This document shows positions 1 through 11,068 of a DNA stretch of 64,000 nucleotides, in pieces. The notes beneath the pieces were generated by a model. It ran no database searches. It worked only from the letters and a program-made list of their open reading frames with translations, and was not told where the DNA came from. The position numbers and the translations under genes are program-made. Origin of the DNA: Mugil cephalus (taxonomy: Eukaryota > Chordata > Actinopteri > Mugiliformes > Mugilidae); the NCBI RefSeq assembly GCF_022458985.1, contig NC_061776.1, positions 1,301,719 through 1,365,718 on the forward strand. Direction: 5' to 3'. Within the stretch, counting starts at the first letter, position 1; every line of letters starts with the position of its first letter.

Positions 1-140
1 TCCATCCATCATCCATCCATCATCCATCCATCTATTCCCTCCCTCCATCATCCCTCCCTCCATCCATCCATCCATCTGTTCTCACCATCTATTCTCTCCC
101 TCCATCCATCTATCCATCCATCCATCTATTCCCTCCATCC
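1..140. repeat. CATC/TCCA-type microsatellite at left edge
   Basis: Short tetranucleotide-like array of catc/tcca units interrupted by ccct. It lies beyond the 3' end of dnajc1. No gene is seen in 1-218. Confidence 0.85.
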
Positions 141-218
141 AGAGTGGGGTGGGGGGCAGGTGGGGGTGAGTGGGTGGGGTCAGATAATAAAGACGCAGCA
201 GTCAGATAATAAATACTG

Positions 219-224
219 TTTATT
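219..224 (-). terminator. Candidate poly(A) signal of dnajc1
   Basis: The plus strand reads tttatt, which is AATAAA on the coding strand, about 170 nt past the dnajc1 stop codon at 395-397. The spacing suits a short fish 3' UTR. Confidence 0.6.
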
Positions 225-300
225 GATTGGCTGAACGGAGCTAAGGCACATGAAGCTGAGGTCAAAGGTCACGTAAGTTCGGTCCAACCAGGAGATGGGT

Positions 301-366
301 CACCTGATCATCCACCTGATCATCCACCTGATCATCCACCTGATCATCCACCTGATCATCCACCTG
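301..366. repeat. 12-bp tandem repeat in dnajc1 3' UTR
   Basis: Five to six copies of cacctgatcatc, just downstream of the stop codon. The unit contains TGATCA, so each copy is palindromic. It should be transcribed in the 3' UTR. Confidence 0.8.
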
Positions 367-394
367 TCCAGAGGTCAGAGGTCATGAACGTTCA

Positions 395-3300
395 TCAGCT
401 CTTGGCCTGTTTCCTCTTCTGAACGAGCTCTGCCAGCATCTTGTATCGGTTCATACACTCCTCCTGAAACCAGATCATGATTAACACGGTTCTCCTGGAC
501 ACTCAGGTCGGATCTACCTGTACTAGCTCCTCCCCCTCACCTTGGTCTTTCCTGGGACCACCTTGGCGATCCGGTCCCAGCGTTCTGTGGTTCCTCTCGG
601 GAACTGTTGCAGAGCCAGTTCCAGAAGTTTCTGTTGGTTCTGAGTCCAGACGACAGGCTCCGCCTTCTCTTTGCTCTGTTGGGGCTCCGCCTCCTCCTCG
701 TCCACCGGGTCAAAGTCCCTCTGCCGACGACCTCTGACCTTCACCCCGCCCCCCTCTGCTGGTGCAGGACACTTCCTGTTCCTCCGTCGGACCGCTGGAC
801 CTGACTCCTCCTCCTCCACTTCCTCCTCAGAGGCCACGCCCCCCCTCTGGGTTACCACGGCGTCATCCACGACAAGAGGTGTTCTCCTGAGATCCGACAG
901 CTTCACCAGACCTGAACCACAACAACAGGAGAACAGTAGAACCCCAGCAGAACTCTAGACCTCCAAGAGATCCCCTGTAGAACCCAACAACAGAACAGAC
1001 CAGTAGAACTTTACCTGGGTTCTGGTTCACGTTGTCTTTCACCTGTTTGACTTTAGTCGTCACCTGTTAAAAAAAACAGATTCAGTCGTTTGGGAACAGT
1101 TGGAGTTCAGGACCGGGACCGGGACCAGAACCAGGACCAGAACCAGGACCAGGACCGGGACCGGGACCAGAATCAGGACCGGGTACGGGACCGGGACCAG
1201 AACCAGGACCGGGACCAGAACCAGGACCGGGTACAGGACCAGGACCGGGACCAGGACCGGGTACGGGACCAGGACCAGGACCAGGACCGGGACCAGGACC
1301 GGGACCAGAACCAGAACCAGAACCAGGACCGGGTACGGGACCAGGACCAGGACCAGGACCGGGACCAGGACCGGGACCAGGACCGGGTACGGGACCGGGT
1401 ACGGGACCAGGACCAGGACCAGGACCGGGACCAGAACCAGGACCGGGACCAGAACCAGGACCGGGTACGGGACCAGGACCAGGACCAGGACCGGGACCAG
1501 GACCGGGACCAGAACCAGAACCAGAACCAGGACTGGGTACGGGACCAGGACCAGGACCGGGACCAGGACCGGGACCGGGTACGGGACCGGGACCAGGACC
1601 AGGACCAGGACCGGGACCAGGACCGGGTACGGGACCAGGACCAGGACCGGGACCAGGACCGGTCCAGACTTACATCAGCCACTGATCGTCCCAGTTCCAG
1701 AGAGATCTTGTCCCAACGTCCTGGAGTCCCTCCTGGAAATTTAACCATCAACCTGCTGAGGAGACTGAGCTCGTCCTCCGTCCACACGGTAGCCTGAGGA
1801 CAGAGAGGACAGAGGGGACAGAGGGGACAGAGGGGACAGACGTTGAGGTTGACCTCAGCCATGGGCATATCTAATAATAACTCATTAATAACTAGTAACA
1901 GTCAGTGCCTTAATAATACCTACTTAATAATCAATTAATAACGAATTCATAATTAACTAATTAGCGACCTTCTTCTTGGCTCGGTCGTCCTGCAGCCAGT
2001 CGTCCATCTGGTCCTCGATGTCCTCGATGGACGTCGTCTGCTCGTAGCTCAGAGGCATCGACTCGTAGACTGGAAACTCCTTCTCCACCTTCGGCTTCTT
2101 CACCTTCGGCCTCTTCTCTCCTACACAAAGCGACTCGTTAGCTACTGATTCATTAGTGATTCACAGGTAAAACATGAACGTGTCTCTGAAGGTTCTTTTG
2201 ACATGAACTTTTCACCAGGTGTTGGTAACAGCCCCAGTGCTGAAACATAAAAGCATGAACAGACGCAGAGAGGGAGGTTCTGTCAGTGATCAGAAACATC
2301 CGGATCCTTGTCAGTGTCAATGAACATCAGCTGGTTCAGTCCAAACTGACGGTCTATAAAAAGTGTGTCAGTACCAAGGTGTCACACAAGGAACATGTCA
2401 TGATAGAAGCAAAGAACTCTCTCAAACCTTCACAACCTCATTGTTGTAAAACATTCTGATGGTTCCAGAAAGACTTTTCTTAACTTCTCAACGTTCCAGT
2501 GAGAACCTTTGGGGCCAGAACCAGGAAGTGGAAACAACATCATTCAACCACAAACAGAGGAGTGAAAAGAATTATCAGAAGAGTGTCCAAGAGCCAAGGA
2601 CGACGAGTGGAGAGTTTCACAAAGACCTGGAATTAGCAGGTACAATAGTTTCAGAGAAAACAATAAGCAATGAACTCAGCAGCCACGGCCTGTACGCACA
2701 CTCACCTCCACGACTCCATCTATGAAGACAAACCAGGCTGTTTGCTGCACAACATCTGGACAAGCCTGTAAAATACTGGGAGAACACAGTGGAACTCTTT
2801 GGATGCTGTAACACACACCACGTCTGGAGGACACAATGCACATCAGCCCAGAAACACCATACGACAGTGAAGTCTGGAGGTGGAACATCACGGTGTGGGG
2901 ATGTTTTTCTGCTTATGCTACTGGCAAACTTCATATAACTGAAGGGAGGATGAATGGGAAAATGTACCAACACATTCTTGATAAAAATCTGCTGCCGTCG
3001 ACCAGAATGAAGAAGATGAAACGAGGACAGACATTCAGAAAGACACTGATCCCAAACACAGAACCAAGGAAACTCTCACTGGCTTCAGAGGAAGAGAATA
3101 AAGCTGCTAGAACGGCCCAGACAATCACCTGGAACCCACCTGGACATCAGAGTTAATGGAAGAGGCCCACAGAACCTTCAAGATCTAAAGACTGTTTGTC
3201 TGGAAGAACCTGGACAGAACCTTCAAGATCTAAAGACTGTTTGTCTGGAAGAACATGGACAGAACCTTCAAGATCTAAAGACTGTTTGTCTGGAAGAACA

Positions 3301-6300
3301 TGGACAGAACCTTCAAGATCTAAAGACTGTTTGTCTGGAAGAACCTGGACAGAACCTTCAAGATCTAAAGACTGTTTGTCTGGAAGAACATGGACATGAG
3401 ACCTTCAAGATCTAAAGACTGTTTGTCTGGAAGAACATGGACAGAACCTTCAAGATCTAAAGACTGTTTGTCTGGAAGAACCTGGACAGAACCTTCAAGA
3501 TCTAAAGACTGTTTGTGAGGAAGAACCTGGACAGAACCTTCAAGATCTAAAGACTGTTTGTCTGGAAGAACCTGGACAGAACCTTCAAGATCTGAAGATT
3601 GTTTGTGAGGAAGAACCTGAGCAGCATGAGACTAGTTTCTCCAACAGGAGGCGTCTGGAAGCTTCATCACCAACAAAGGCTTTTCTACAAAGTATTAAAT
3701 AAATATCAGTGCACGTGTTCAATACTTTTTCCATCTGTTATTTCACATTATTACACATAACTTCATTTCCATCTAATGTGTTCTGGTTTTTCTGTGTGTG
3801 GATTATTTGGGCTGTTACCTGGTGAAAGTTCATGTTCATATCACCTTTAGAAACATGTTCACTGTGAAACATCGTGACGTGTTCGACACTTATTTTACCT
3901 GCTGTACAATTAGTTAATTAATGATCAGCGGTTAACGATGAGCGACTCATTCATTAATGATCAGCGGTTAACGATGAGCGACTCATTAGTTAATGATCAG
4001 CGGTTAACGATGAGCGACTCATTAATTAATGATCAGCGGTTAACGATGAGCGACTCATTAGTTAATGATCAGCGGTTAACGATGAGCGACTCATTAATTA
4101 ATGATCAGCGGTTAACGATGAGCGACTCATTCATTAATGATCAGTGGCCATATCACAAACTACGGCTGGAACGACACTTTACTTGTAGCAGCTTCGTGTT
4201 CAGCTTCAGCTTCTTGTTTCTGCTGCTGCTTCATCTGCTGAAGGTCCTGGTAGTACCTCCTCACTTCCTGAAACCAGAACCAGAACCCCGGCCCGTTTAG
4301 ACCATGACCAGACCCAGCCCCAGACCCAGACCCCAGACCCAGACCCAGACCCCAGACCCAGACCCAGACCCAGACCCAGACCCAGACCCAGACCCCAGAC
4401 CCCAGACCCAGACCCAGACCCAGACCCAGACCCAGACCCGGACGTGTGGACTGACCTGTACGGTGTGAGGAAGGTTTTTGATGGACAGGTAGAGCCAGAT
4501 GCTGAGTTTCAGAGGGAGGATGTCCTGCCAGTGAGGTCGGTCCTGAGCTCTGAAGAACCGACAACAAACACACATGTGTGACACAGACGGTGCTGATGAT
4601 GTCGTGTGACGGTGCTGATGATGTCATGTGACGTGCTGATGGTGTCGTGTGACGGTGCTGATGATGTCGTGTGACGGTGCTGATGATGTCATGTGACGTG
4701 CTGATGATGTCGTGTGACGGTGCTGATGGTGTTGTGTGACGGTGCTGATGGTGTTGTGTGACGGTGCTGATGGTGTTGTGTGACGGTGCTGATGATGTCA
4801 TGTGACGGTGCTGATGGTGTCGTGTGACGGTGCTGATGGTGTCGTGTGACGGTGCTGATGGTGTCGTGGACCTGTACCTGTCGGCCCGGTCCTGGCTGAT
4901 TCCCCGGAGCTCTTCGCCGGGTCTGGAGCTCAACTTCTTCTTCTTCTCCTTCTTCTTCTTACTCAGCAGCTCATCCTGGAAACAGGGAGGACTCAGGTCA
5001 GGTCACATGACGCGCAGCGCTGCGCTCTGATTGGCCGTCCAGGAGTCTCACCAGCTGCTTTTCCAGGTAGATGGACCAGATGACGGCGTAGTGTCCCACG
5101 GTGAGGATGAGGAAGAGGAGGAAGCCCAGCTCAGCGTTGCTCATCTTCCTCACGCGGCGATAGTAGAAGACCGGCTGCCTCCAGTCAGGGAGCCCGTTCA
5201 CCAGGATGTCGTCATACCTGCAAGAACACAGCTCTCTCAGCTCTGATTGGCTGACGGCCGGCTGCCATGGAAGCAGGGGACACTCACCTGCGCCGTCTGT
5301 CCTCGTCCTTCAGGACTTCGTAGATGGACACCAGCTAGAACCACAAACAAAGACAAGCACAGAGTGAAGGACAGAAGCTGAGCTGCTGCTTCAGTTTTCA
5401 TCGTCTCACCTGTCGGAACTGAGTCTCAGCGTTTTCATCTTTGTTCTTGTCAGGATGAAGAGACAGAGACAGGCGTCGGTAGGCTTTCTTTATGTCCCCC
5501 GCTGAGGCGTCCTGGACAGACAGAGACAGGTAGGGACAGGTGAGACGCTCGTTGTGTCCCTGTAATGAAACTCTCACACGTTTCCAGACGGATCCACATT
5601 AAAGTGGAAACGTTTCCCCGTCACCAGGGGTCATGTGACCAGTTCACCTGACGCCCAGAGTTCAGAGGCCGGTGGTTCAGACACGGAGCTGATGCCTGAA
5701 CCGTCGGCTCCGTGTCTGAACCGTCGGCTCCGTGTCTGAACCATCGGCTCCGTGTCTGAACCATCAGCTCCGTGTCTGAACCATCGGCTCCGTGTCTGAA
5801 CCATCAGCTCCGTGTCTGAACCATCGGCTCCGTGTCTGAACCATCGGCTCCGTGTCTGAACCATCAGCTCCGTGTCTGAACCATCAGCTGTTCTCCTGAA
5901 GAGAACTGACTGGGTTTGAAGTCCGTGATGTTTGAGTCTGTCCGACCCATCAGGTCAGAGCTGTGTGTGTGTGTGTGGGGGGGGGGGGGGGTCGCGGTCC
6001 TGGTGGTGCCGTCGCCATAGAAACCCTTAACTTTCCTTCACTAGGTCTGTGTGCCCCCCCCCCGTCGCCATAGAAACCCTTAACTTTCCTTCACTAGGTC
6101 TGCGCTTCCTCTCCACTCGCTCCATATGTCACGTTCTTATTAGTAGTATTTTTATTAGTAGTATTTTTATTAGTAGTATTTTTATTAGTAGTATTTTTAT
6201 TAGTAGTATTGTGGTTATTGTTCTCTGTTGATGTCATCTCATGTCTACTGGCTTCCTCAGAGACACAGGGACACTGAGACACTGAGACAGAGACACAGGG

Positions 6301-7427
6301 ACACAGAGACACAAGGACACTGAGACAGAGACAGAGACACTGAGACAGAGACACAGAGACACAAGGACACTGAGACAGAGACAGAGACACAGGGACACTG
6401 AGACAGAGACACAGGGACACAGAGACACAAGGACACTGAGACACTGAGACAGAGACACAGGGACACTGAGACAGAGACTGAGACACAGGGACACTGAGAC
6501 AGAGACACAGGGACACAGGGACACAGAGACACAGGGACACTGAGACAGAGACTGAGTCACTGAGACAGAGACACAGGGACACTGAGACAGAGACTGAGAC
6601 ACAGGGACACTGAGACAGAGACACAGGGACACAGGGACACAGAGACACAAGGACACTGAGACAGAGACAGAGACACAGGGACACTGAGACAGAGACTGAG
6701 TCACTGAGACAGAGACACAGGGACACTGAGACAGAGACTGAGACACAGGGACACTGAGACAGAGACACAGGGACACAGGGACACAGAGACACAGGACACT
6801 GAGACAGAGACAGAGACACAGGGACACTGAGACAGAGACTGAGACACTGAGACAGAGACACAGGGACACAGAGACACAGGGACACTGAGACAGAGACTGA
6901 GACACTGAGACAGAGACACAGGGACACTGAGACAGGTGTTGGACAGATTCTGTCCCAGAGATGAATAAACTATCAACCACTTACTAATGAACACGTCTCT
7001 GTTTCTACTTGTGGTTCATTGAATGAATTAAACTCTGAACCAGGTCCAGGACAGAACCAGGTCCAGGACAGAACCAGACCTCTACTCTGGTACCACCTGA
7101 ACAGCCGTTAGCATCAGCTAGCTCTGTTAGCCATGCTAACTAGCTTAGCCATGCTAACTGAGTACGTGGCCCTCTGATGCTAGGATTAGCAACCAGCTAG
7201 CTGGGGGTTGTGTGGTTACCGTGGTTACCGCTAGCCGTTAGCCGTTAGCCGTTAGCATTAGCACGGACCTGGTCCAGGTGGAGGAACTGGTAGAAGGTCT
7301 CCGGGATCTCCTCCACCAGGTCCAGCAGCTCCAGGTCCGCGTCCCAGGCGCTCAGAGATGGGGCCATCGAGACCAGGAGAGCCAGGTAGACCAGCACGGA
7401 CCCCCAAGGACCGCTACGGACCGACAT
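395..7427 (-). CDS. dnajc1: DnaJ homolog subfamily C member 1 (ER J-protein with two SANT domains)
   Basis: Type: ER-membrane co-chaperone. The J domain stimulates the Hsp70 BiP and the C-terminal SANT domains face the cytosol (family knowledge). Twelve exons were read on the minus strand, all GT-AG and in phase: 7427-7269, 5511-5410, 5334-5288, 5217-5052, 4975-4878, 4549-4456, 4267-4183, 2120-1969, 1793-1674, 1063-1015, 911-541, 463-395. They total 1,512 nt, or 503 residues (human 554). A hydrophobic signal peptide (residues 1-27) is followed by a J domain (about 41-105) with HPD at 72-74. The motif [17 protein letters not shown] precedes a membrane segment (about 133-155). A Lys-rich stretch follows, then SANT1 (about 302-350; [19 protein letters not shown]) and SANT2 (about 445-498; [19 protein letters not shown]). 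Protein ends KQAKS as in mammals. The start at 7427 was chosen because the signal peptide follows it; an in-frame ATG at 7508 is the alternative. Confidence 0.93.
1108..1662. repeat. Purine-rich minisatellite (GGACCGGGACCAG) in dnajc1 intron 9
   Basis: Hexamer-based array (ggaccg, ggacca, gaacca, ggtacg) filling almost all of the 610-bp intron between the SANT1 exon and the next exon. It is built of 6-bp units, so all six frames stay open for long distances and give spurious Arg/Thr, Asp/Gln and Ser/Trp reading frames. Confidence 0.9.
2340..3760 (+). pseudogene. Decayed Tc1/mariner-like transposon in dnajc1 intron 7
   Basis: Transposase relics occur in order on the plus strand. The helix-turn-helix region resembles [20 protein letters not shown] (near 2650-2720). 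The catalytic core resembles [20 protein letters not shown] and [11 protein letters not shown] (2896-3010), followed by a decayed ETLNW/PNT region. Stops and frameshifts are present throughout. The 3' end with a tattaaataaatatcag / gttcaatactttttcc segment is typical of fish Tc1 elements. The C-terminal part has been expanded into a 45-bp minisatellite. Antisense to the host gene. Inactive. Confidence 0.8.
3173..3620 (+). repeat. 45-bp minisatellite born inside the Tc1 transposase C-terminus
   Basis: About ten copies of a 45-bp unit containing ccttcaagatctaaagactg. The unit corresponds to the transposase stretch around NLQDLKTV followed by EEW, so transposase code was the seed. A 45-bp length keeps the frame; one stretch (3196-3399) stays open. 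Confidence 0.85.
3920..4145. repeat. 36-bp minisatellite in dnajc1 intron 7
   Basis: Six copies of a 36-bp unit (gcggttaacgatgagcgact plus an AT-rich half with taattaatgatca). It ends about 38 bp before the end of exon 7 (4183). Units alternate between attaatta, attagtta and attcatta variants. Confidence 0.9.
4312..4440. repeat. CCAGAC hexamer array filling dnajc1 intron 6
   Basis: About 20 copies of cagacc with occasional cagaccc. The intron (4455-4268) is only 188 bp, so the array is most of it and comes close to both splice sites. Confidence 0.9.
4575..4868. repeat. 22-bp minisatellite in dnajc1 intron 5
   Basis: About 13 copies of tgatggtgtcgtgtgacggtgc and variants. It fills the intron between exon 5 (ends 4878) and exon 6 (starts 4549). 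Confidence 0.9.
5685..5890. repeat. 20-bp minisatellite in dnajc1 intron 1
   Basis: About ten copies of gaaccatcggctccgtgtct with cag/cgg variation. No coding signal is associated with it. Confidence 0.9.
6133..6212. repeat. 15-bp AT-rich tandem repeat in dnajc1 intron 1
   Basis: Five copies of tattagtagtatttt. Confidence 0.9.
6258..6936. repeat. GAGACA-based complex minisatellite in dnajc1 intron 1
   Basis: About 680 bp of gagaca, cacagggaca and ctgagaca units arranged in higher-order repeats. Minus-strand open frames reading Ser/Val/Cys/Leu repeats are a by-product of 6-bp periodicity. Confidence 0.9.
7085..7262. repeat. Short GTTAGC/GCTAGC repeat cluster beside dnajc1 exon 1
   Basis: Repeated gttagc and gctaac words just downstream of the exon 1 donor at 7268, including several tandem gccgtta copies at 7230-7255. 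Low-complexity only. Confidence 0.6.
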
Positions 7428-7585
7428 CACTGACACGGAACCGGAGGAACCGGAGGAAGAAACCGGAGACAAAAAAGACGAAACTTTCCCGACCAGACCG
7501 GAAGACACCAGCGAGTCCGGCGAAATACAAATGACGTCACTTCCAGGCGAAGCGGCGCGGTCAAAATAAAAGCATGTATGAGAGA

Positions 7586-7960
7586 CAACACAACTTTATT
7601 AAGTCTATTCTATCACATCAATTCACAACCGAACAATAAATAGAATCTGCAATAAATAGATCAGGACAGGTGATCTGAGAACAAAAGTTCGTTCTCCTGG
7701 ACAGAACAACAGCATAAGTCCGAGTCCGTGTGAAAAGCTCCTGATCCTGCATTTCTCTGGAATAACTGAAGCTTTCATCATTCTGCTCAGCAACAGAACA
7801 ACACCAGAGTCCATACTGTCCTCTACATGTGAACAACATGATGACAATAACACTGTCAGAATCAGAAAAAACTTTATTTACTCTGCGATCTCTTTCAAAA
7901 GTGTTGGACAGGTGTGCAGAGCTATGTGGCGAGCAGGTGCGTGTTTGTGTGCAGTGTGAA
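7586..7960. other. Unassigned 5' flank of dnajc1
   Basis: No recognisable coding sequence is seen. The plus strand has a tttatt near 7592 and again near 7870, so a minus-strand transcript end is possible, but no exon could be tied to it. Confidence 0.4.
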
Positions 7961-8770
7961 CATATTCCAACCGGACTCCAAACGTCTTATATCTAGTGTA
8001 GTGGGTTCTGTGAAGCATCTTATATTGCATGATTGTAAATTAGCATTTTTAGTCATAGCATAAATGTTTTTGACCCAGATTTGGGTCCCGAAATCAGCAT
8101 TGGGAACAATGGTGAGGTCTTGTTCCCATTTTGTTGCTAGTAGAGAAATGGTCCTGTCTGATTGTGATATTATTTTATATATTTTGGAGGGAGTCTGTCT
8201 GGGGAGGGGATTGTAATCAATTCAGAGATTGTGTCTGGAAGATATAAATTGATATTTCTGATTCTGATTTTAATCATCGGTTGCTTCTAATGCCACATTC
8301 TTGGACCAAATGAGAGAATGGAACCAGGGTCTTAGTATGAACAATGTGTCTGAGGTGTGCGATGCCTGTATAGCCCATGTGTGAAATTTCTGTGTTTTTT
8401 GTTGCAGAGGAAATCAGGATAATTCAAAAGATTATATTATAAAAATATATATAAAAAGCTATATTATAACAAACAAGGCAGTGTTCAAGTAAAGAAGAGG
8501 TTACGCTTATAAGTATAAATGTATTTTTAGTGGTGACAGTGTAGAATATCTTGATCCAATTAATAAATGATTAAACCCATGTACTATGATGAAAAGAAAT
8601 GTCCAATTTACCCTGTCGAAAACTTTTTCTGCATCTAAGGTCGTTATGATGATGTCGTCTTCTTTCAGCGATGAATAATGAATTAAATTCAACAGTCTGC
8701 GTGTATTATTGGATGCAGCCGGTCTGATCTGAAGCAGTTATGAATGGTGTGACTTTTTCTAAGCGATGAG
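7960..8770 (-). pseudogene. Degenerate L1/Tx1-like LINE fragment
   Basis: The minus strand encodes a reverse-transcriptase motif A remnant (TLDAEKVFDRVNWTFLF, near 8590-8640), closely resembling the LSLDAEKAFDKVNWAFLF of the L1-type element at 34-37 kb. Downstream minus-strand sequence (8050-8330) resembles the ORF2 C-terminal region of the same family. Frame is broken many times and large parts are missing. Confidence 0.6.
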
Positions 8771-9380
8771 ATGATGTTTTACTGATGATCTTGATGTTTA
8801 CATTGATCAGAGATATATGGGACGGTAATTTGATGGCACCGTTGGCTCAGCAGTCTCCCTATGATCCTCTGTGACCTCCACCCCAGACTTCTCCTGTAGA
8901 CCAGGCCTCCACATCTGCTGCCTCTGCCCAGGAGGGGGCGCTCAGAAGTCCTCCATGACCCAGTGGTTCCCTCAGCAGCCAGTGCAGAGTCATGCTGAAC
9001 CCTCTGCCTCCATAGCAGCTTCCACACACTAAAGAGTCCACAGTAAAACACAGGAAGGAAGAGAAACCTCACAGCTTTAAAATCCTTCAAAAACACAGAC
9101 AACTACAAGGTCAGCTGAGCCAGAAGTGGCCACTCCAGGCGCCTCGTGCCCACGTCAGCGTTCAGATGTACCAAAAGTGAAATGACCGTGGAAATGGGCG
9201 GTGACCTCCTCCAACATCATGGAGGCTGCGCCGGCTTCCACAGCTGTTGTTTCTTTGAGGCGACGCTGAGGAACCATTAATAATGTGACATAAAGTAGAT
9301 CTCGGAGGATGTTCACATCAGAGACACATTAATGCGCAGTTAACACACACGTGTTTGTAACCATTGGTGGATATAAAAAC
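8770..9380. other. Unassigned intergenic stretch
   Basis: No gene is recognised. A minus-strand frame of 107 codons (8779-9102) has no recognisable motif. Confidence 0.4.
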
Positions 9381-9384
9381 ATGC

Positions 9385-10060
9385 GTAAAGTGATGAAGAA
9401 ACTGTATTAACAGTGGCAGCCTTGGCTTTGTTAGATCTCGGTAACATGAGGCGTGAGACAGTGTTTAGAGAAAACAAAGATCTACTCACAAACTACGACA
9501 TGTGGCTCATGAGTGGTTTTCTTTTACTGAGGCCAGTTTTACTGGAGCTGCAACCGGCCCTAGAGCGCATCACAGCGCGGAGTCAGGGGTCGTCCTGCCC
9601 ACATAGATGCTGATAACAGCGGCTTCTCTGACCGGTCAGGAGTGTATCAGTCAACCCTGAGCCGAGCCGAGCCGAGCCGAGCCGAGCCAGCTGTGTGGGA
9701 CGGGATCATCAGAATCATCCAGGTACATCACATCCCCACACAATGCTGTTCAACAGGTCAACATTAAAGTACAGTTTGCACCAAGAGCCGGTTTCCCTGA
9801 TGTAATCGGAGCTACTGACTGCACACACATGCTATCAAAGCGCCATAACAAGATGGATTCGTTTTTGTGAACAGGAAACATTTTCATCCCATAAATGTTT
9901 AAATAATATGTGATGCTCAGTAGCATCGTGGCACGGTGGCCTGGCCCATTCTGACCAGCAGCATGTTGGGACCAGGCTGGAGGCTGGAACAGTTAGTGCA
10001 ATGGGCGACTCCTCGGTGGGTAAATCATTTATAAGTGTTTGTTTCCCACTAAAGCACCTA
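9385..10060 (+). pseudogene. PIF/Harbinger (HARBI1-like) transposase relic
   Basis: Reading across several frames gives HARBI1-family landmarks in order. They are an N-terminal RRETVFRENKD region (about 9450), a GVYQSTLSR segment (about 9640), FPDVIGATDCTH (about 9795-9830; the family's GAIDCTH nuclease motif), and WP..H with GTRLEAGTV (about 9940-10000). A gagcc pentamer repeat (9660-9685) interrupts it. Stops make it non-functional. Confidence 0.7.
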
Positions 10061-11068
10061 TAATTAGAAAAGAGTTAGCGTGATTCGCCGTGTTTCAGTG
10101 GAAAATCCACGCACATCTTTGTACATGAGCCTCTGAACGAACTGTTAACTGAAAGCAGCGCCGTGGAAAAAACCCACAAGATCAGCCTGGACTTATATTT
10201 TCTTATCTCACTCGAATGCTGCCCTGTTTGTTTGTTATGTATCTTTCTTATTTTCTACTTTTATACTGCTATCATGTGTGCACTATCTGTGTGATGACAA
10301 TGAGAATTTCCCCACTGTAGGATGAATAAAACCATATCTTATGTTCACAGGTATCATCAGAAGCATAAGACAGAGTCAGACAGGGACGTGTGGTTCATTG
10401 AAATGACTCGTGACCTCTGATTTTATTGATTCTTATAACTGTAACATTTGGATCTGAATGAAACCTGAATGAAATCTGATCTGTGTCAACAACTGGAAAC
10501 GACTGAAATGAACAAGGTGGCAAAATGAACCAGAACGAGAACCTGTTTTATTTAGAACAACGATCAGAAGAAACCCTGAACAGAACCAGATGATCTGGAG
10601 AATGAGACACATATAAACATCAGACCAGAGACCAGATACGAGAACAGATCCATCATTCAGAGAGTTAATGGACGAAAGCTTCAGACCAGACACTGTAAAT
10701 AAACATGGAACAGCTCCTCTAAAGAAGCCAGAGCTAGTAGAGCTCCCCCTGGTGGCTGGAGGCTGCAGTATAAGTTACAAGCCCCACCCCCTTCATGTTA
10801 GTGGGCGGGACTTGGGCCTAAATTAAACAGTAAAATACACTTCAAATAAGTTTTATCAAGGGTGCTTTCAGTCATTTTAGGTAGTTGTTGAGTTGTTGCT
10901 CTGAGAAGTTTTATTATTTACATACAGGAAGGAGACGTGGGTCCATATATATATATAAATAGGGTTAGGGTTAGACTCTGGATTGGCAGAAATGCATGCT
11001 GGGTCTCAGGAACCCTCCTGCCACGGTCTGGTCCACCCCTGGTCCTTCCTGGCCCCTGTGACTATGAA
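10060..11068. other. Region 3' of the cadherin gene
   Basis: No coding gene is seen. Two minus-strand AATAAA signals (10547-10552 and 10422-10427) lie 500-650 nt past the cadherin's predicted end and could close its 3' UTR. A short agggttagggttag stretch sits at about 10961-10975. Confidence 0.4.

Noticed and set aside
1090-1868. Long open frames of Arg/Thr, Asp/Gln and Ser/Trp repeats
   Set aside because: Produced by a 6-bp repeat in an intron; only the minus-strand SANT1 exon (1793-1674) inside this stretch is real coding sequence.
6094-6994. Overlapping Ser/Val/Cys/Leu-rich minus-strand frames
   Set aside because: All three frames are open because of 6-bp periodicity; dnajc1 intron 1.
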